From positions 1-64,000 of the forward strand of contig JAUNBF010000006.1 in assembly GCA_030527185.1 (NCBI GenBank): a DNA stretch of 64,000 bases. The letters run 5' to 3'. The position numbers were made by a program, and so were the translations under genes. The stretch is from Planctomycetia bacterium (GTDB lineage: Bacteria > Planctomycetota > Planctomycetia > Pirellulales > Thermoguttaceae). Below the pieces are notes generated by a model. It was not told the origin of the DNA and did no database searches. It worked only from the letters and a program-made list of their open reading frames with translations. Shown here piece after piece: positions 1 to 8,160 of this stretch; positions within the stretch are counted from its first letter, which is position 1; the number at the start of each line of letters is the position of its first letter.

Positions 1-70
1 CTAGAGCGAGCGGCGATCAACGGCGACGGGAGGGGGAACGCCACCCCCCATCCGCTTCAAAAACTCCCGT

Positions 71-595
71 TCAAACATTTCCCTTTCCTCCTTCCTCCCC
101 TATCTTCCGTTCAACCCCTTTTTCTTCCATCTGAACCATCTCTCCCAAAACATCCAGAACCGCAGCCCTTCTTTCCGAATCCAACGACCGCAACAGACCC
201 CATATTTCCTGCTCAATATTCAACCTGCCCCCATTCCTACCCCCCGATGGGGTTAGACTTTCAGAAAAGCCGTAAAAACAAGAGGTTTCCCGTAGTGCTT
301 CCAGTCCCGTACCGACCACTCTTACACCGTCGCCATGAAACACTACCAGATAATGACCAAAGGCCGCAACCTCAAGGGGATTGAAGAAGCCACGACCCTT
401 TTCTCCAACATCACTTTTTCCACCCCTTCCGAACTCGCCCAAAAACAACGGGGGCATAAACGGGGGTATGACGGGGGTATAAATAGGGGTGCGCAATGCG
501 TTGCAAAGAATTGCAAGGAAAAGAACGAATCTTCGCAAGTGCTTGAAAATGGGGAACTTGTGCGCATAAAAAACCCGGTTTGCGTTTCTTTGCAA
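71..595 (-). CDS. Uncertain small protein (possible gene)
   Basis: An open frame of up to 174 codons whose far upstream part runs into the tRNA terminator, so any real start lies further in. The C-terminal third looks protein-like, with an amphipathic helical stretch around LLRSLDSERRAAVLDVLGEM. The stop overlaps an ATG at 76-78 preceded by GGAGGA, which opens a 25-codon frame ending at base 1-3. The N-terminal part is translated from a G-run repeat and is low complexity. I recognise no family. It could be a tRNA-adjacent accessory gene or a chance frame. Confidence 0.25.
   Translation of the reverse strand: MQRNANRVFYAHKFPIFKHLRRFVLFLAILCNALRTPIYTPVIPPFMPPLFLGEFGRGGKSDVGEKGRGFFNPLEVAAFGHYLVVFHGDGVRVVGTGLEALRETSCFYGFSESLTPSGGRNGGRLNIEQEIWGLLRSLDSERRAAVLDVLGEMVQMEEKGVERKIGEEGGKGNV
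449..489. repeat. Short tandem G-run repeat, possible G-quadruplex
   Basis: Three and a half copies of a roughly 12-base unit of the form CGGGGGTATGA. This gives four runs of four or five Gs on the plus strand separated by 6-8 bases, which fits a loose G-quadruplex pattern. It lies about 80 bases beyond the tRNA terminator. Confidence 0.6.
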
Positions 596-604
596 ACCGG
601 GTTT
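565..604 (-). terminator. Rho-independent terminator after tRNA-Ser
   Basis: A perfect 13-bp stem (571-583 with 592-604), 8-base loop, followed on the minus strand by a run of six Ts. It starts three bases after the tRNA 3' end, so it ends the tRNA transcript and probably any read-through from frr. Confidence 0.9.
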
Positions 605-606
605 AC

Positions 607-688
607 GGAGGACATGGGATTCGAACCCACAACCGGTTATCCCGGCAACTGATTTCGAGTCAGCCTGCTAGCCATTCGCGTATCCTCC
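607..688 (-). tRNA. serT-like: tRNA-Ser (anticodon CGA)
   Basis: On the minus strand the sequence folds as a class II tRNA. The 7-bp acceptor stem is GGAGGAT with GTCCTCC. The anticodon stem is GCTGA/TCAGT with loop CTCGAAA, giving anticodon CGA for codon UCG. A long variable arm contains a CCGG/CCGG stem, and the T arm is GTGGG-TTCGAAT-CCCAT. CCA is not encoded. It lies 58 bases downstream of frr. Confidence 0.95.
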
Positions 689-700
689 AAAGGTGAAGAT

Positions 701-728
701 AGTTTATCAGATTACGAAATTTTAACAA
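701..728 (-). promoter_or_regulatory. Possible promoter for tRNA-Ser
   Basis: TTGTTA, 16-base spacer, TAAACT on the minus strand, with the -10 about 12 bases before the tRNA 5' end. There is no terminator between frr and the tRNA, so co-transcription is also possible. Confidence 0.35.
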
Positions 729-746
729 GGAGGGGGATGGAGAAAA

Positions 747-1304
747 TCAGGATTCCAAAACATCCTTTTCGCGAGCGGAGGACATGGTTTCGACCTCTTT
801 TTCGTATTTCTTAATCAAATCCTGTATCTCTTCTTTGGCAGCATCGCGGTCATTTTCGGAGAACAGTTTTTCTTTCTCACCCTTCTCAACCGCTTTGATT
901 CCATCTCGGCGGATATTTCGCAAGGCCACTTTGGTCTCTTCCGAAAGTTCGCCGATACGGGCTACCAATTTACGTCGCGTTTCCGTGGAGAGGGCGGGGA
1001 CGTTCAGTCGGATGACTTTGCCGTCATTTTGTGGTGTAAAACCTAAATCGCTGTTGATGATAGCTTTTTCAATATCTTTCATGGTCGATGGGTCGTAGGG
1101 ACGAATCACAATCTGCGTCGGTTCGGGGCAACCCACACTGGCTAATTGTTTCAACGGAACTTGAGAACCGTAAGCCTGAATCTTCAACGAATCGACCAGG
1201 CCGGGGTTGGCACGACCGGTACGGATACCTGCCAGGTTCTGTTTCAGACGTGCCACGGCTTTTTCCATTCGCTCTTCCACATCCAATAAAATCTCGTCGG
1301 TCAT
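747..1304 (-). CDS. frr: Ribosome recycling factor
   Basis: A 185-residue protein, the usual length for the family. With EF-G it splits post-termination ribosomes in the cytoplasm. Family hallmarks are present: the helical N-terminus containing LAGIRTGRANPGLVD near residues 23-37, the central IRPYDPSTMKDIEKAI segment, and LSEETKVALRNIRRD in the C-terminal helix. It is the last gene of the rpsB-tsf-pyrH-frr operon, 64 bases after pyrH. Nothing unusual is seen in length or motifs. Confidence 0.97.
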   Translation of the reverse strand: MTDEILLDVEERMEKAVARLKQNLAGIRTGRANPGLVDSLKIQAYGSQVPLKQLASVGCPEPTQIVIRPYDPSTMKDIEKAIINSDLGFTPQNDGKVIRLNVPALSTETRRKLVARIGELSEETKVALRNIRRDGIKAVEKGEKEKLFSENDRDAAKEEIQDLIKKYEKEVETMSSAREKDVLES

Positions 1305-1368
1305 CCATCCTTCTCCTTACGTTGATTTTTACTCTATTTTTTTCGGAATGTTATGAAATTCCACCGTC

Positions 1369-2094
1369 TCAGGAATGGCTGGAAATCAGCGTTCCCACAT
1401 CCTTTCCCAAAACAGCCGCTTCGATGTTGCCGGGAACTCGGTAATTGAACACACGAATCGGCATGTCGTACTCCATACATTTGGTGACTGCGCCCTGATC
1501 CATGATTCGCAGGTGCTGCGACAGAAATTCCTCGTAGGAGAGCCGTGGATAAAACAGTGCGTTGGCATCTTTTTCCGGGTCGCTGGAATAGACACCTTCC
1601 ACACGGGTGGCCTTGAGAAGAATATTGGCATCAAGTTCCAAAGAACGCTGTGCCGCAGCGGTATCGGTAGTCACAAAAGGGCTTCCTGTTCCCGCAGCCA
1701 GAATGATGACACGTCCTTTTTCCAGGTGACGCATCGCGCGACGCCGGATATATGGTTCCGCCACACCATCCATCTTGATGGCGGTCATGACACGCGTCGA
1801 ACAACCTTGGGATTCCAACGCATCCTGCAACGCCAACGCATTCATCACCGTGGCCAACATTCCCATGTAGTGTGCCGTTGCTTCATGGATATGGGAGGCC
1901 TGGGAAGTAAATTGGGCACCACGTAGGATGTTACCGCCGCCCAGAACCAATGCCAACTGAAGCCCTGACTGCATGGCCTGATGAACCTGGTTGGCTACGG
2001 AGACCACGGAATCCATCGCAATTCCCCGGCCTCCTTCAGGTGCCAGAGCTTCTCCTGAAATTTTCAACAGAACACGTTTATATGCCGAGGTCAT
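1369..2094 (-). CDS. pyrH: UMP kinase
   Basis: Phosphorylates UMP to UDP in pyrimidine nucleotide synthesis; the bacterial enzyme is a hexamer of the amino-acid kinase fold. The N-terminal KISGEAL, the [11 protein letters not shown] loop, [16 protein letters not shown] and the [15 protein letters not shown] segment are all present. The start chosen is the ATG encoding [17 protein letters not shown], with AGGGAA eight bases upstream. An in-frame ATG seven codons earlier (2115) has only a weak site. It sits between tsf and frr in the conserved translation operon. Confidence 0.96.
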   Translation of the reverse strand: MTSAYKRVLLKISGEALAPEGGRGIAMDSVVSVANQVHQAMQSGLQLALVLGGGNILRGAQFTSQASHIHEATAHYMGMLATVMNALALQDALESQGCSTRVMTAIKMDGVAEPYIRRRAMRHLEKGRVIILAAGTGSPFVTTDTAAAQRSLELDANILLKATRVEGVYSSDPEKDANALFYPRLSYEEFLSQHLRIMDQGAVTKCMEYDMPIRVFNYRVPGNIEAAVLGKDVGTLISSHS

Positions 2095-2261
2095 GATACG
2101 ATTCCCTGATTTCATCCTGAAAAATGACGATTAAAAACGACTTCCCAAACGACGACGAAGAATTTTCAGTCATTCCTGAAAGGATTCATGAAATTCGCCC
2201 CCTCTGCCGTGAAAAAGCTCGGAAGAACTTTCCCACGGCAGATTCGGAGAAAGGAGAACGA

Positions 2262-3098
2262 CTATTTCTTGCCCAACATCCAGTGGATGAATTTCTGGAT
2301 TTTCAAACCGGATTTTTCCGCAAACTGGCCCACGGTCAACTCCGCTTCTTTCACAAACGGCTGGCTCAGCAGGCATTTCTGTGCCAGGAAAGCTCCCATT
2401 TTACCATCCAGAATCTTCTGTTTGATATTTTCCGGCTTCTTCGCGTTGGCCGGGTCGGCTTCCATCAGTTCCGTCTGAATCCGACGTTCATTTTCGATGA
2501 TGGCCGGGTCAATATCGTCTTTGTCCAGACCTTCGGGACGCATCGCGGCAATGTGCATACAAATGTCACGTCCCACTTCCTCGCAACCCTCCTCCAAAAG
2601 GAGCAACACGGCCGATTTCCGGTCATGGTGCAGATACTGGGAGGCTTTGCCATCCACTTTCACATAACGATTGACACGAAAGACTTCCCGAATGCGGTTG
2701 AAAAGTTCTTCCAACTGGCTCTGCAACGTACCTTCCCGGCTGGGGGATTTCTGAGCCATCAACGTTTCCACCGAATCAAAGAGGGGATTCGCTGCCACGA
2801 CGGCGGCAATGTCATCCGCCAACTGCAAAAAATCGGGGTTTGAAGCCACGGGGGCGCTTTCGCAGAGCAATTCCACCATGCCGATACTTCCATCCTGGCG
2901 GGCAATGGCAATCACCCCTTCTTCCGTGCTTCGTTCGGCACTCTTTTCCGACATTTTAGCCAAACCCTTCTTCCGAAGGATTTCCATGGCCAACGCCTCG
3001 TCCCCTTCCGCCTCGGTCAGAGCACGTTTGCAATCCATCATCGGAAGTCCCGTCTTTTCACGAAATGCTTTTACCGCAGCCGCTGTAATTTCTGCCAT
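2262..3098 (-). CDS. tsf: Translation elongation factor Ts
   Basis: About 278 residues; the guanine nucleotide exchange factor for EF-Tu. The N-terminal UBA-like domain carries FREKTGLPMMDCKRAL (around residues 11-26), followed by the conserved KMSEKSAERSTEEGVI linker, and the dimerisation core follows. The start is the ATG after AAGGAGATTCAAT; a longer in-frame extension to 3155 lacks a ribosome site. In the gap to rpsB there is a perfect 7-bp hairpin with a GCAA tetraloop (3203-3220), without a T run. Confidence 0.96.
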   Translation of the reverse strand: MAEITAAAVKAFREKTGLPMMDCKRALTEAEGDEALAMEILRKKGLAKMSEKSAERSTEEGVIAIARQDGSIGMVELLCESAPVASNPDFLQLADDIAAVVAANPLFDSVETLMAQKSPSREGTLQSQLEELFNRIREVFRVNRYVKVDGKASQYLHHDRKSAVLLLLEEGCEEVGRDICMHIAAMRPEGLDKDDIDPAIIENERRIQTELMEADPANAKKPENIKQKILDGKMGAFLAQKCLLSQPFVKEAELTVGQFAEKSGLKIQKFIHWMLGKK

Positions 3099-3265
3099 AT
3101 TGAATCTCCTTACTGATATGAGTTGTTTTTTGAAAAAAATTCCGACGCCATTCATCGGGATAGCCGTCGGAAATAAGGGAGTGCCTTCGCAGGAAGAGGG
3201 ATGAAAGGAGCAATCCTTTCAGGAGGTATGGGGGACTCTCCCTGCAAAGGCATGAGGAACCATTT

Positions 3266-3970
3266 TTATTCGGCAGCTTTCGCTTCAACAGCCTTCTTGC
3301 CCAACAATACCGAGTCGGCCAGATAGCTGATAATCAGTTCGATCGAACGGATACTGTCGTCATTCCCAGGAATGGGGAGGTCGATCTGATCGGGGTCGCA
3401 GTTCGTGTCAATCAGGGCAATCGTCGTGATATTTTTCTTCTGGGCTTCCAAAACCGCATTTTTTTCTTTTTTCGGGTCCACAATGACCAGCACTTCCGGG
3501 TCGCGGTTCAAGGTTCGCAAACCGTTCAAGTTGCGGTACATCTTGCGATATTCCCGGTTCAAAGACGACTGCATCTTCTTGGAATAAAGCGAAAATTCGT
3601 CACTCTCACGCAGCGCTTCCAACTCTTCCAGACGCCCCAGACGATTCCGAATCGTGCGGGCATTGGTCAACGTTCCCCCCAGCCAACGTTCGCTGACAAA
3701 CGGCATTCCACATCGGGTAGCCTGACGTTCGATAATTTCCGTCGCCTGGCGTTTGGTTCCCACAAACAGAACCAGACTTCCCGACGCGACGACCTGCTGC
3801 AAATATTTACGGGCACGCAGCAAACCACGAATCGTTTCACGGACGTTGATCACGTGAATCTGATTGTGACGACCATAAATATAAGGTCGCATTTTGGGGT
3901 TCCAACGACTGGCACGGTGTCCGTAATGGACGCCCGCTTCGATCAAATCCTGCACGAGAATGGATGACAT
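3266..3970 (-). CDS. rpsB: 30S ribosomal protein S2
   Basis: 234 residues, matching the family. Motifs seen are [19 protein letters not shown] at the N-terminus, the INVRETI segment, [12 protein letters not shown], and [13 protein letters not shown] in the middle. S2 binds the small subunit between head and body. It is the first gene of the rpsB-tsf-pyrH-frr operon, with GAGAGGAG upstream of the ATG and a strong promoter about 120 bases upstream, leaving a leader that could carry autoregulation by S2. Confidence 0.97.
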   Translation of the reverse strand: MSSILVQDLIEAGVHYGHRASRWNPKMRPYIYGRHNQIHVINVRETIRGLLRARKYLQQVVASGSLVLFVGTKRQATEIIERQATRCGMPFVSERWLGGTLTNARTIRNRLGRLEELEALRESDEFSLYSKKMQSSLNREYRKMYRNLNGLRTLNRDPEVLVIVDPKKEKNAVLEAQKKNITTIALIDTNCDPDQIDLPIPGNDDSIRSIELIISYLADSVLLGKKAVEAKAAE

Positions 3971-4096
3971 AGTAAGCTCCTCTCAAAATTGAGTCACACC
4001 AGACAGGTCTTTTTCACGCGACCCATCGTTGTCCGGCGTTAAATTCATCGGCTTCCAAAAAATCTGCCCATGAGCCGTCCATTGACAGATTCGCAA

Positions 4097-4124
4097 ATTA
4101 TAACAGATTTTTCGATTTGGTCAA
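4097..4124 (-). promoter_or_regulatory. Promoter of the rpsB operon
   Basis: TTGACC, 16-base spacer, perfect TATAAT on the minus strand. The predicted start near 4090 leaves a 120-base leader before rpsB. This gap (3971-4272) also holds the divergent pyrF promoter and nothing else that I can recognise. Confidence 0.75.
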
Positions 4125-4152
4125 GTGGCGTGAAAAGATTCCCCGGGTCTCC

Positions 4153-4180
4153 TTTACATTCCCGTAAAATTCGGTATATT
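4153..4180 (+). promoter_or_regulatory. Promoter of pyrF
   Basis: TTTACA, 16-base spacer, TATATT, with pyrF starting about 85 bases past the predicted start point. Confidence 0.6.
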
Positions 4181-4272
4181 TCCCAAAAGATAGGTTTGAA
4201 AAAGAGACCCCTCCACTTTTCAGACAGCAAAATGGAAATTTCCGCTCAAAAAACAACAAGAAAGGGAGTAAC

Positions 4273-5181
4273 ATGACATTTTCCGCTCGAATGGCTCAGG
4301 AAATCCTGCGAAAAAAGTCGCCGGTTTTGGTCGGATTGGACCCACGTTGGAATTCTCTCCCGGAAATCTTGCGGCGGAATGTGGATGAAACCGACCTCCC
4401 TGCCGTGGCGGAAGTCTTTCGGACGTTCTCCTGCCGGATTCTCGATGTCGTCGCTCCCCACGTCGCTTGCGTCAAGCCACAACTCGCTTTTTTTGAGGCG
4501 ATTGGCCCGGCAGGGACGCTCGTTCTGGCGGAGGTTATCCAGTACGCCCGAAAAAAAGGACTCCTCGTGATTCTTGATGGAAAACGGAACGATATTGGTT
4601 CTACCGCAGCCGGTTACGCAACCGCCTACCTCGGAAAAGATTCTCCCTGGGGTGGGGATGCCTTGACCGTCAGTCCCTATCTCGGCGAAGACAGTCTTCA
4701 GCCTTTTGTCGACGCGGCGGAAAAAAGGGAGGCTGGAATCTTTGTCCTGGTGAAAACTTCCAATCCCGGCGGTGGAATGTTGCAGGATTTGTCGGTCGAT
4801 GGAAAGACAATTTACCAACGTGTGGCGGATTGGGTGGAAGAAAAATCCGCTTCCCACGCAGCGATTCACAACGAAAATTATGGATGTGTCGGAGCGGTCG
4901 TCGGAGCTACTTATCCCGAACAACTGGCTCAATTACGCGAAAGAATGCCGCATACATGGTTTCTCGTCCCCGGTTTCGGTGCCCAGGGAGGAACGGCGGA
5001 CGATGTGATGGCCGCGTTCGATGCCAACGGGCTGGGTGCCATTATCAACAGTTCCCGAGGTATCATTTTCGCGCACGCGCGGAAAGATTTTGCCGGAAAA
5101 TTTGCCGATGCTGATTGGGAAAAGGCGGTCGAAGCTGCCACGCTGGAAATGGTCGCCCAATTCCAGGAAATGTATACTTGA
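4273..5181 (+). CDS. pyrF: Orotidine 5'-phosphate decarboxylase, long (type 2) form
   Basis: Decarboxylates OMP to UMP, the last step of pyrimidine synthesis. At 302 residues it belongs to the longer PyrF subgroup rather than the 230-residue E. coli type. The catalytic motif DGKRNDIGSTAAGYA starts at D102, with Lys104 and Asp107 in place. GLDPRW near residue 21 and the phosphate-binding FGAQGG loop are also visible. AAGGGAG precedes the ATG. It stands alone, divergent from the rpsB operon; pyrH next door is in the same pathway. Confidence 0.95.
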   Translation: MTFSARMAQEILRKKSPVLVGLDPRWNSLPEILRRNVDETDLPAVAEVFRTFSCRILDVVAPHVACVKPQLAFFEAIGPAGTLVLAEVIQYARKKGLLVILDGKRNDIGSTAAGYATAYLGKDSPWGGDALTVSPYLGEDSLQPFVDAAEKREAGIFVLVKTSNPGGGMLQDLSVDGKTIYQRVADWVEEKSASHAAIHNENYGCVGAVVGATYPEQLAQLRERMPHTWFLVPGFGAQGGTADDVMAAFDANGLGAIINSSRGIIFAHARKDFAGKFADADWEKAVEAATLEMVAQFQEMYT

Positions 5182-5211
5182 GTCGGTTGACTCAAACTCT
5201 CTCATCCCGCA

Positions 5212-5250
5212 AAAACCGGTACAGTTCACAATTTCTACGGTACCGGTTTT
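5212..5250. terminator. Bidirectional terminator between pyrF and the toroid cluster
   Basis: Perfect 11-bp stem AAAACCGGTAC / GTACCGGTTTT with a 17-base loop and A/T runs on both sides, lying between two converging genes. Confidence 0.85.
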
Positions 5251-5282
5251 CGGAACGATTCCTTTTTGTCGTGGAAACTACC

Positions 5283-6770
5283 CTATTCCAACGGCAAGCC
5301 ACCTTCCGTACTCTGCGTCTGATAAATGGGGGAGTGGCGATAGTAGACTTCCAGCGTCATCACCGACAATGCGGTCATGTACAAACGTCCGCCGCTATCC
5401 GAGTGCCCACCAGCCCGATTCCAACTCCCCAATTCGTGGGAGTTCTGATCCTGAATCTGGGAATTGACCAGTTGGTCTCGCATTTTTTCATTCCACTTCC
5501 GCCACATTTCGCCACCATAGTGACGCATAACCTGCGTGGCGTAATAATTGTAGTACATATCCGCCGAGGGACCTCTACCGGAAAGGTGTTGCACCCCCTT
5601 CTTCAAGGCGGGATGCTCATGTTTCCAGCCGTAATACATCCGACACAACAGACCAATGGCGGTACAGGCAGGAGCATTACCAGGCGTCACGTAGCCATAA
5701 TACGCACCGCTCTCCGACTGAACCGAATCCAAAAATCGCATTGCGTTTTGAGCCGTGGCGGGCGAAACTCGCAAATAGCCCATGTAACCGCTCTTGATCG
5801 CCATCATCTGCCAGCCCACCACCGAAGTATCCCCGGCCTGTCGCGGAGAATAACGCCAGCCACCTCCACGCGGATCCTGGGCACCCGCAATGAAGTCCAA
5901 CGCCAACTGTGCCGGACGTGCCAATTTCTTGTCTTTCGTCATGGCATACGCTTCTGTCAAACAAATCGTCGCCAGTCCATGAGCATACATCGTTCCTTCC
6001 CCCTGATGGAAACTGCCGCCGCCAATTTTGCGATCCGGTTTCATGTTCATGCAAAGATAGTTCAGGCCACGATACACTGAATCCTTATATTTCCCCGTCT
6101 TGTGCGTCTGACCACATCCCAGAAACGGCAAAATTCCCATCGCCGTCGCGGCGTTCGTCGCTTTCATCATCGTCCCCGGCTGCGAACAACGTCCCTTGCA
6201 ATTCGGTGCCATGGTATGATTGTAATTCCAACTCCCATCAGGATACTGGTGACGGGCAATCCACTGCAATCCCAGTGCCACGGCACGTTCGCTGGCAGTC
6301 GTCCCGCCCCCTGCCAGAGCCACCTGTGTCGCGTTACTTCGCAGTCCCACGCCGCTGCCGGAATAACTTCCCAAGGCGGCATTGGCATTGCTCTTCTTCG
6401 TCATCAGCGACGAAAGCGGATCGATCTGAACCATCGCCGGAGCAGGTTCATCCTCGCTCGCTTCCACCGCCACTTCCGTGGTAATATCGGTCGTCACTTC
6501 CGTCACTTCAAAGTCGGTCACATCGACGTTGATTTCTTCCATCTCGAAATCTTCTTCCTCAATTTCGTCCTCAATGACCGTATTGTCATCCGGCGTGGAA
6601 ACCAAATCAGCCACCTGCCGGTTGACTTTGGTATCCATCGTCACCAGGGCCATCACCAACAAAAGGCACGTGTGTACCACCATACTGACAAGCCAGCCCG
6701 GAACACGTGTCAAAAAACTTTCGTTAGCTTCGATATACTCGACTTCATGAGATTCATTTTCCGTAGACAT
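5283..6770 (-). CDS. Membrane-anchored squalene-cyclase-like toroid protein (paralogue C)
   Basis: 495 residues with three parts. A short cytoplasmic tail and one membrane helix (about 26-45) carry Ser29-x3-His33-x6-Met40-x3-Thr44, close to the Ser-His-Leu-Ser pattern of TonB. A strongly acidic periplasmic linker follows (about 55-115). The third part is an alpha/alpha-toroid of prenyltransferase/squalene-oxidase repeats (about 180-480) with QYPDGSWNYNHTMAP and a conserved C-K-G-x-C pair. The catalytic DxDD of true hopene cyclases is not seen, so enzyme activity is unlikely. The ribosome site is AGGAGAGG. It is the last of three tandem paralogues. Confidence 0.8.
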   Translation of the reverse strand: MSTENESHEVEYIEANESFLTRVPGWLVSMVVHTCLLLVMALVTMDTKVNRQVADLVSTPDDNTVIEDEIEEEDFEMEEINVDVTDFEVTEVTTDITTEVAVEASEDEPAPAMVQIDPLSSLMTKKSNANAALGSYSGSGVGLRSNATQVALAGGGTTASERAVALGLQWIARHQYPDGSWNYNHTMAPNCKGRCSQPGTMMKATNAATAMGILPFLGCGQTHKTGKYKDSVYRGLNYLCMNMKPDRKIGGGSFHQGEGTMYAHGLATICLTEAYAMTKDKKLARPAQLALDFIAGAQDPRGGGWRYSPRQAGDTSVVGWQMMAIKSGYMGYLRVSPATAQNAMRFLDSVQSESGAYYGYVTPGNAPACTAIGLLCRMYYGWKHEHPALKKGVQHLSGRGPSADMYYNYYATQVMRHYGGEMWRKWNEKMRDQLVNSQIQDQNSHELGSWNRAGGHSDSGGRLYMTALSVMTLEVYYRHSPIYQTQSTEGGLPLE

Positions 6771-6830
6771 AGCACCTCTCCTTCGCCCATCTTTTAAAAA
6801 GCTCGTTTTTAATATTCTCGCACACTACCC

Positions 6831-6858
6831 ATTGTAAAACCTTTTTATAAATATGCAA
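6831..6858 (-). promoter_or_regulatory. Possible promoter for toroid paralogue C
   Basis: TTGCAT, 16-base spacer, TACAAT on the minus strand in the 149-base gap before paralogue C, suggesting it can be expressed apart from the two upstream copies. Confidence 0.45.
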
Positions 6859-6919
6859 GTTTCCCCCCTCCTCTTTTTACGAATATTTTTTAATATTTTC
6901 TCTGAAATTTTTTCTTTGG

Positions 6920-8143
6920 TTACGGTTTTCTCCAATTCACTCCCTGATAGAGGGGAAGATGGCGAAAATAGGTCTCTATCGTCATGAGACACCAAACCGT
7001 TGTTCCCATACGGCCCCATCGTTCGGAACCGTCTCCCGTCGGGTTCCAGCTTCCGTATTCGCAGCTACTCTCATCCCGACATTGCCTCTCCCTGAGATCC
7101 TCCCAACGTCTGTCTCTCCAAATACACCATTCTTCCCCTCCATATTGTCGTATCGCCCACGTCGTCAAAAAGTTCTCATCAACATTCTTGCCAATCTCTC
7201 TTTCCACAAAGATTTTCATCCACTTTTGCCAATTCGGGTCGTCATATGCCTCGGCATGACGGATTCGACAAATCAACGCCATGGCCGTGGCTGAAGGATA
7301 TTCTCCTGGAAGAGCAGCTTGGGAAAGACGATACGAACCATCTTCCTGCTGCATTGTTTCCAGGAATTGCATTCCAAGCGAAACCGATTCCTCAGAAATA
7401 TTGAGATAGCCAATATAACCGCTCTTCAACGCCAGCAATTGCCAGCCCGTCGTCAGGGTATCTTCCCGAAAATCAGGGTTCTCTCTCCAACCCCCTGTTT
7501 TTCGATTTTGCGAATGTTCGATAAAATCCAGTGCCAACTGCGCCGGACGAGCCAGTTTTTTATCTCGCGTCATGGCGTAGGCTTCTGTCAAACAGAGGGT
7601 GGCCAGAGCATGGGCGAACATTCCTCCTTCTGCCTGATAGAAACTTCCTTCCGCCTCTTGACTCCGTTCCATCGAATCACAAAGATACTGCAATCCGCGT
7701 GCGATAGATTCCTTATATTTTCCATTCTTGTGCGTCTGCCCATATCCCAGCAACGACAACAACCCCATCGCCGTTGCCATATTCGTCGCTTCTTTCCACG
7801 TTCCCGCCCCAGAACAGCCCCGACAACCGGGAGCCTGCGTGTGGTCAAAACTCCAACTCCCATCCGCGTACTGATGACGTACCAGCCATTTCAACCCATA
7901 CTCAGTGGTTCTATCGGAAGACAGATAGCCTCCAGCGAGAACCTTCACTCGAGAAGGTACCGGAAGACTCTCTTCCGAAACGACAGTTTGGCCGACCTCT
8001 TCCCCCCACCCAACCGAAACGGCAGGATTCCCCACTCCCCCACCGCCGATTGCCAAAAGCAGAACCGAAAGGAACGGAAAAAATGCTCTTTTCGGGAGCT
8101 TTCCCACACGCAAATTCTTTTTTTCAGGCATACTACGGATCAT
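6920..8143 (-). CDS. Exported squalene-cyclase-like toroid protein (paralogue B)
   Basis: About 407 residues from the ATG that follows a strong GGAGGA site. An alternative ATG at 8164 overlaps the upstream stop as ATGA. It has a basic N-terminus and a hydrophobic stretch like a signal peptide, and lacks the TonB-like anchor and acidic linker of its two neighbours. The toroid repeats are clear: HQYADGSWSFDHTQAPGC, LLSLLGYGQTHKNGKY and ALATLCLTEAYAMTRDKKL. It is a shorter, diverged member of the tandem family, perhaps the soluble partner of the anchored ones. Confidence 0.8.
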   Translation of the reverse strand: MIRSMPEKKNLRVGKLPKRAFFPFLSVLLLAIGGGGVGNPAVSVGWGEEVGQTVVSEESLPVPSRVKVLAGGYLSSDRTTEYGLKWLVRHQYADGSWSFDHTQAPGCRGCSGAGTWKEATNMATAMGLLSLLGYGQTHKNGKYKESIARGLQYLCDSMERSQEAEGSFYQAEGGMFAHALATLCLTEAYAMTRDKKLARPAQLALDFIEHSQNRKTGGWRENPDFREDTLTTGWQLLALKSGYIGYLNISEESVSLGMQFLETMQQEDGSYRLSQAALPGEYPSATAMALICRIRHAEAYDDPNWQKWMKIFVEREIGKNVDENFLTTWAIRQYGGEEWCIWRDRRWEDLRERQCRDESSCEYGSWNPTGDGSERWGRMGTTVWCLMTIETYFRHLPLYQGVNWRKP

Positions 8144-8160
8144 TTCCAATCCTCCTTCAA

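Noticed and set aside
4082-4104. TTGACA on the plus strand as a pyrF promoter
   Set aside because: The only TATAAC-like box is 11 bases away; the pair at 4153-4180 has proper spacing. The same bases serve the minus-strand promoter.
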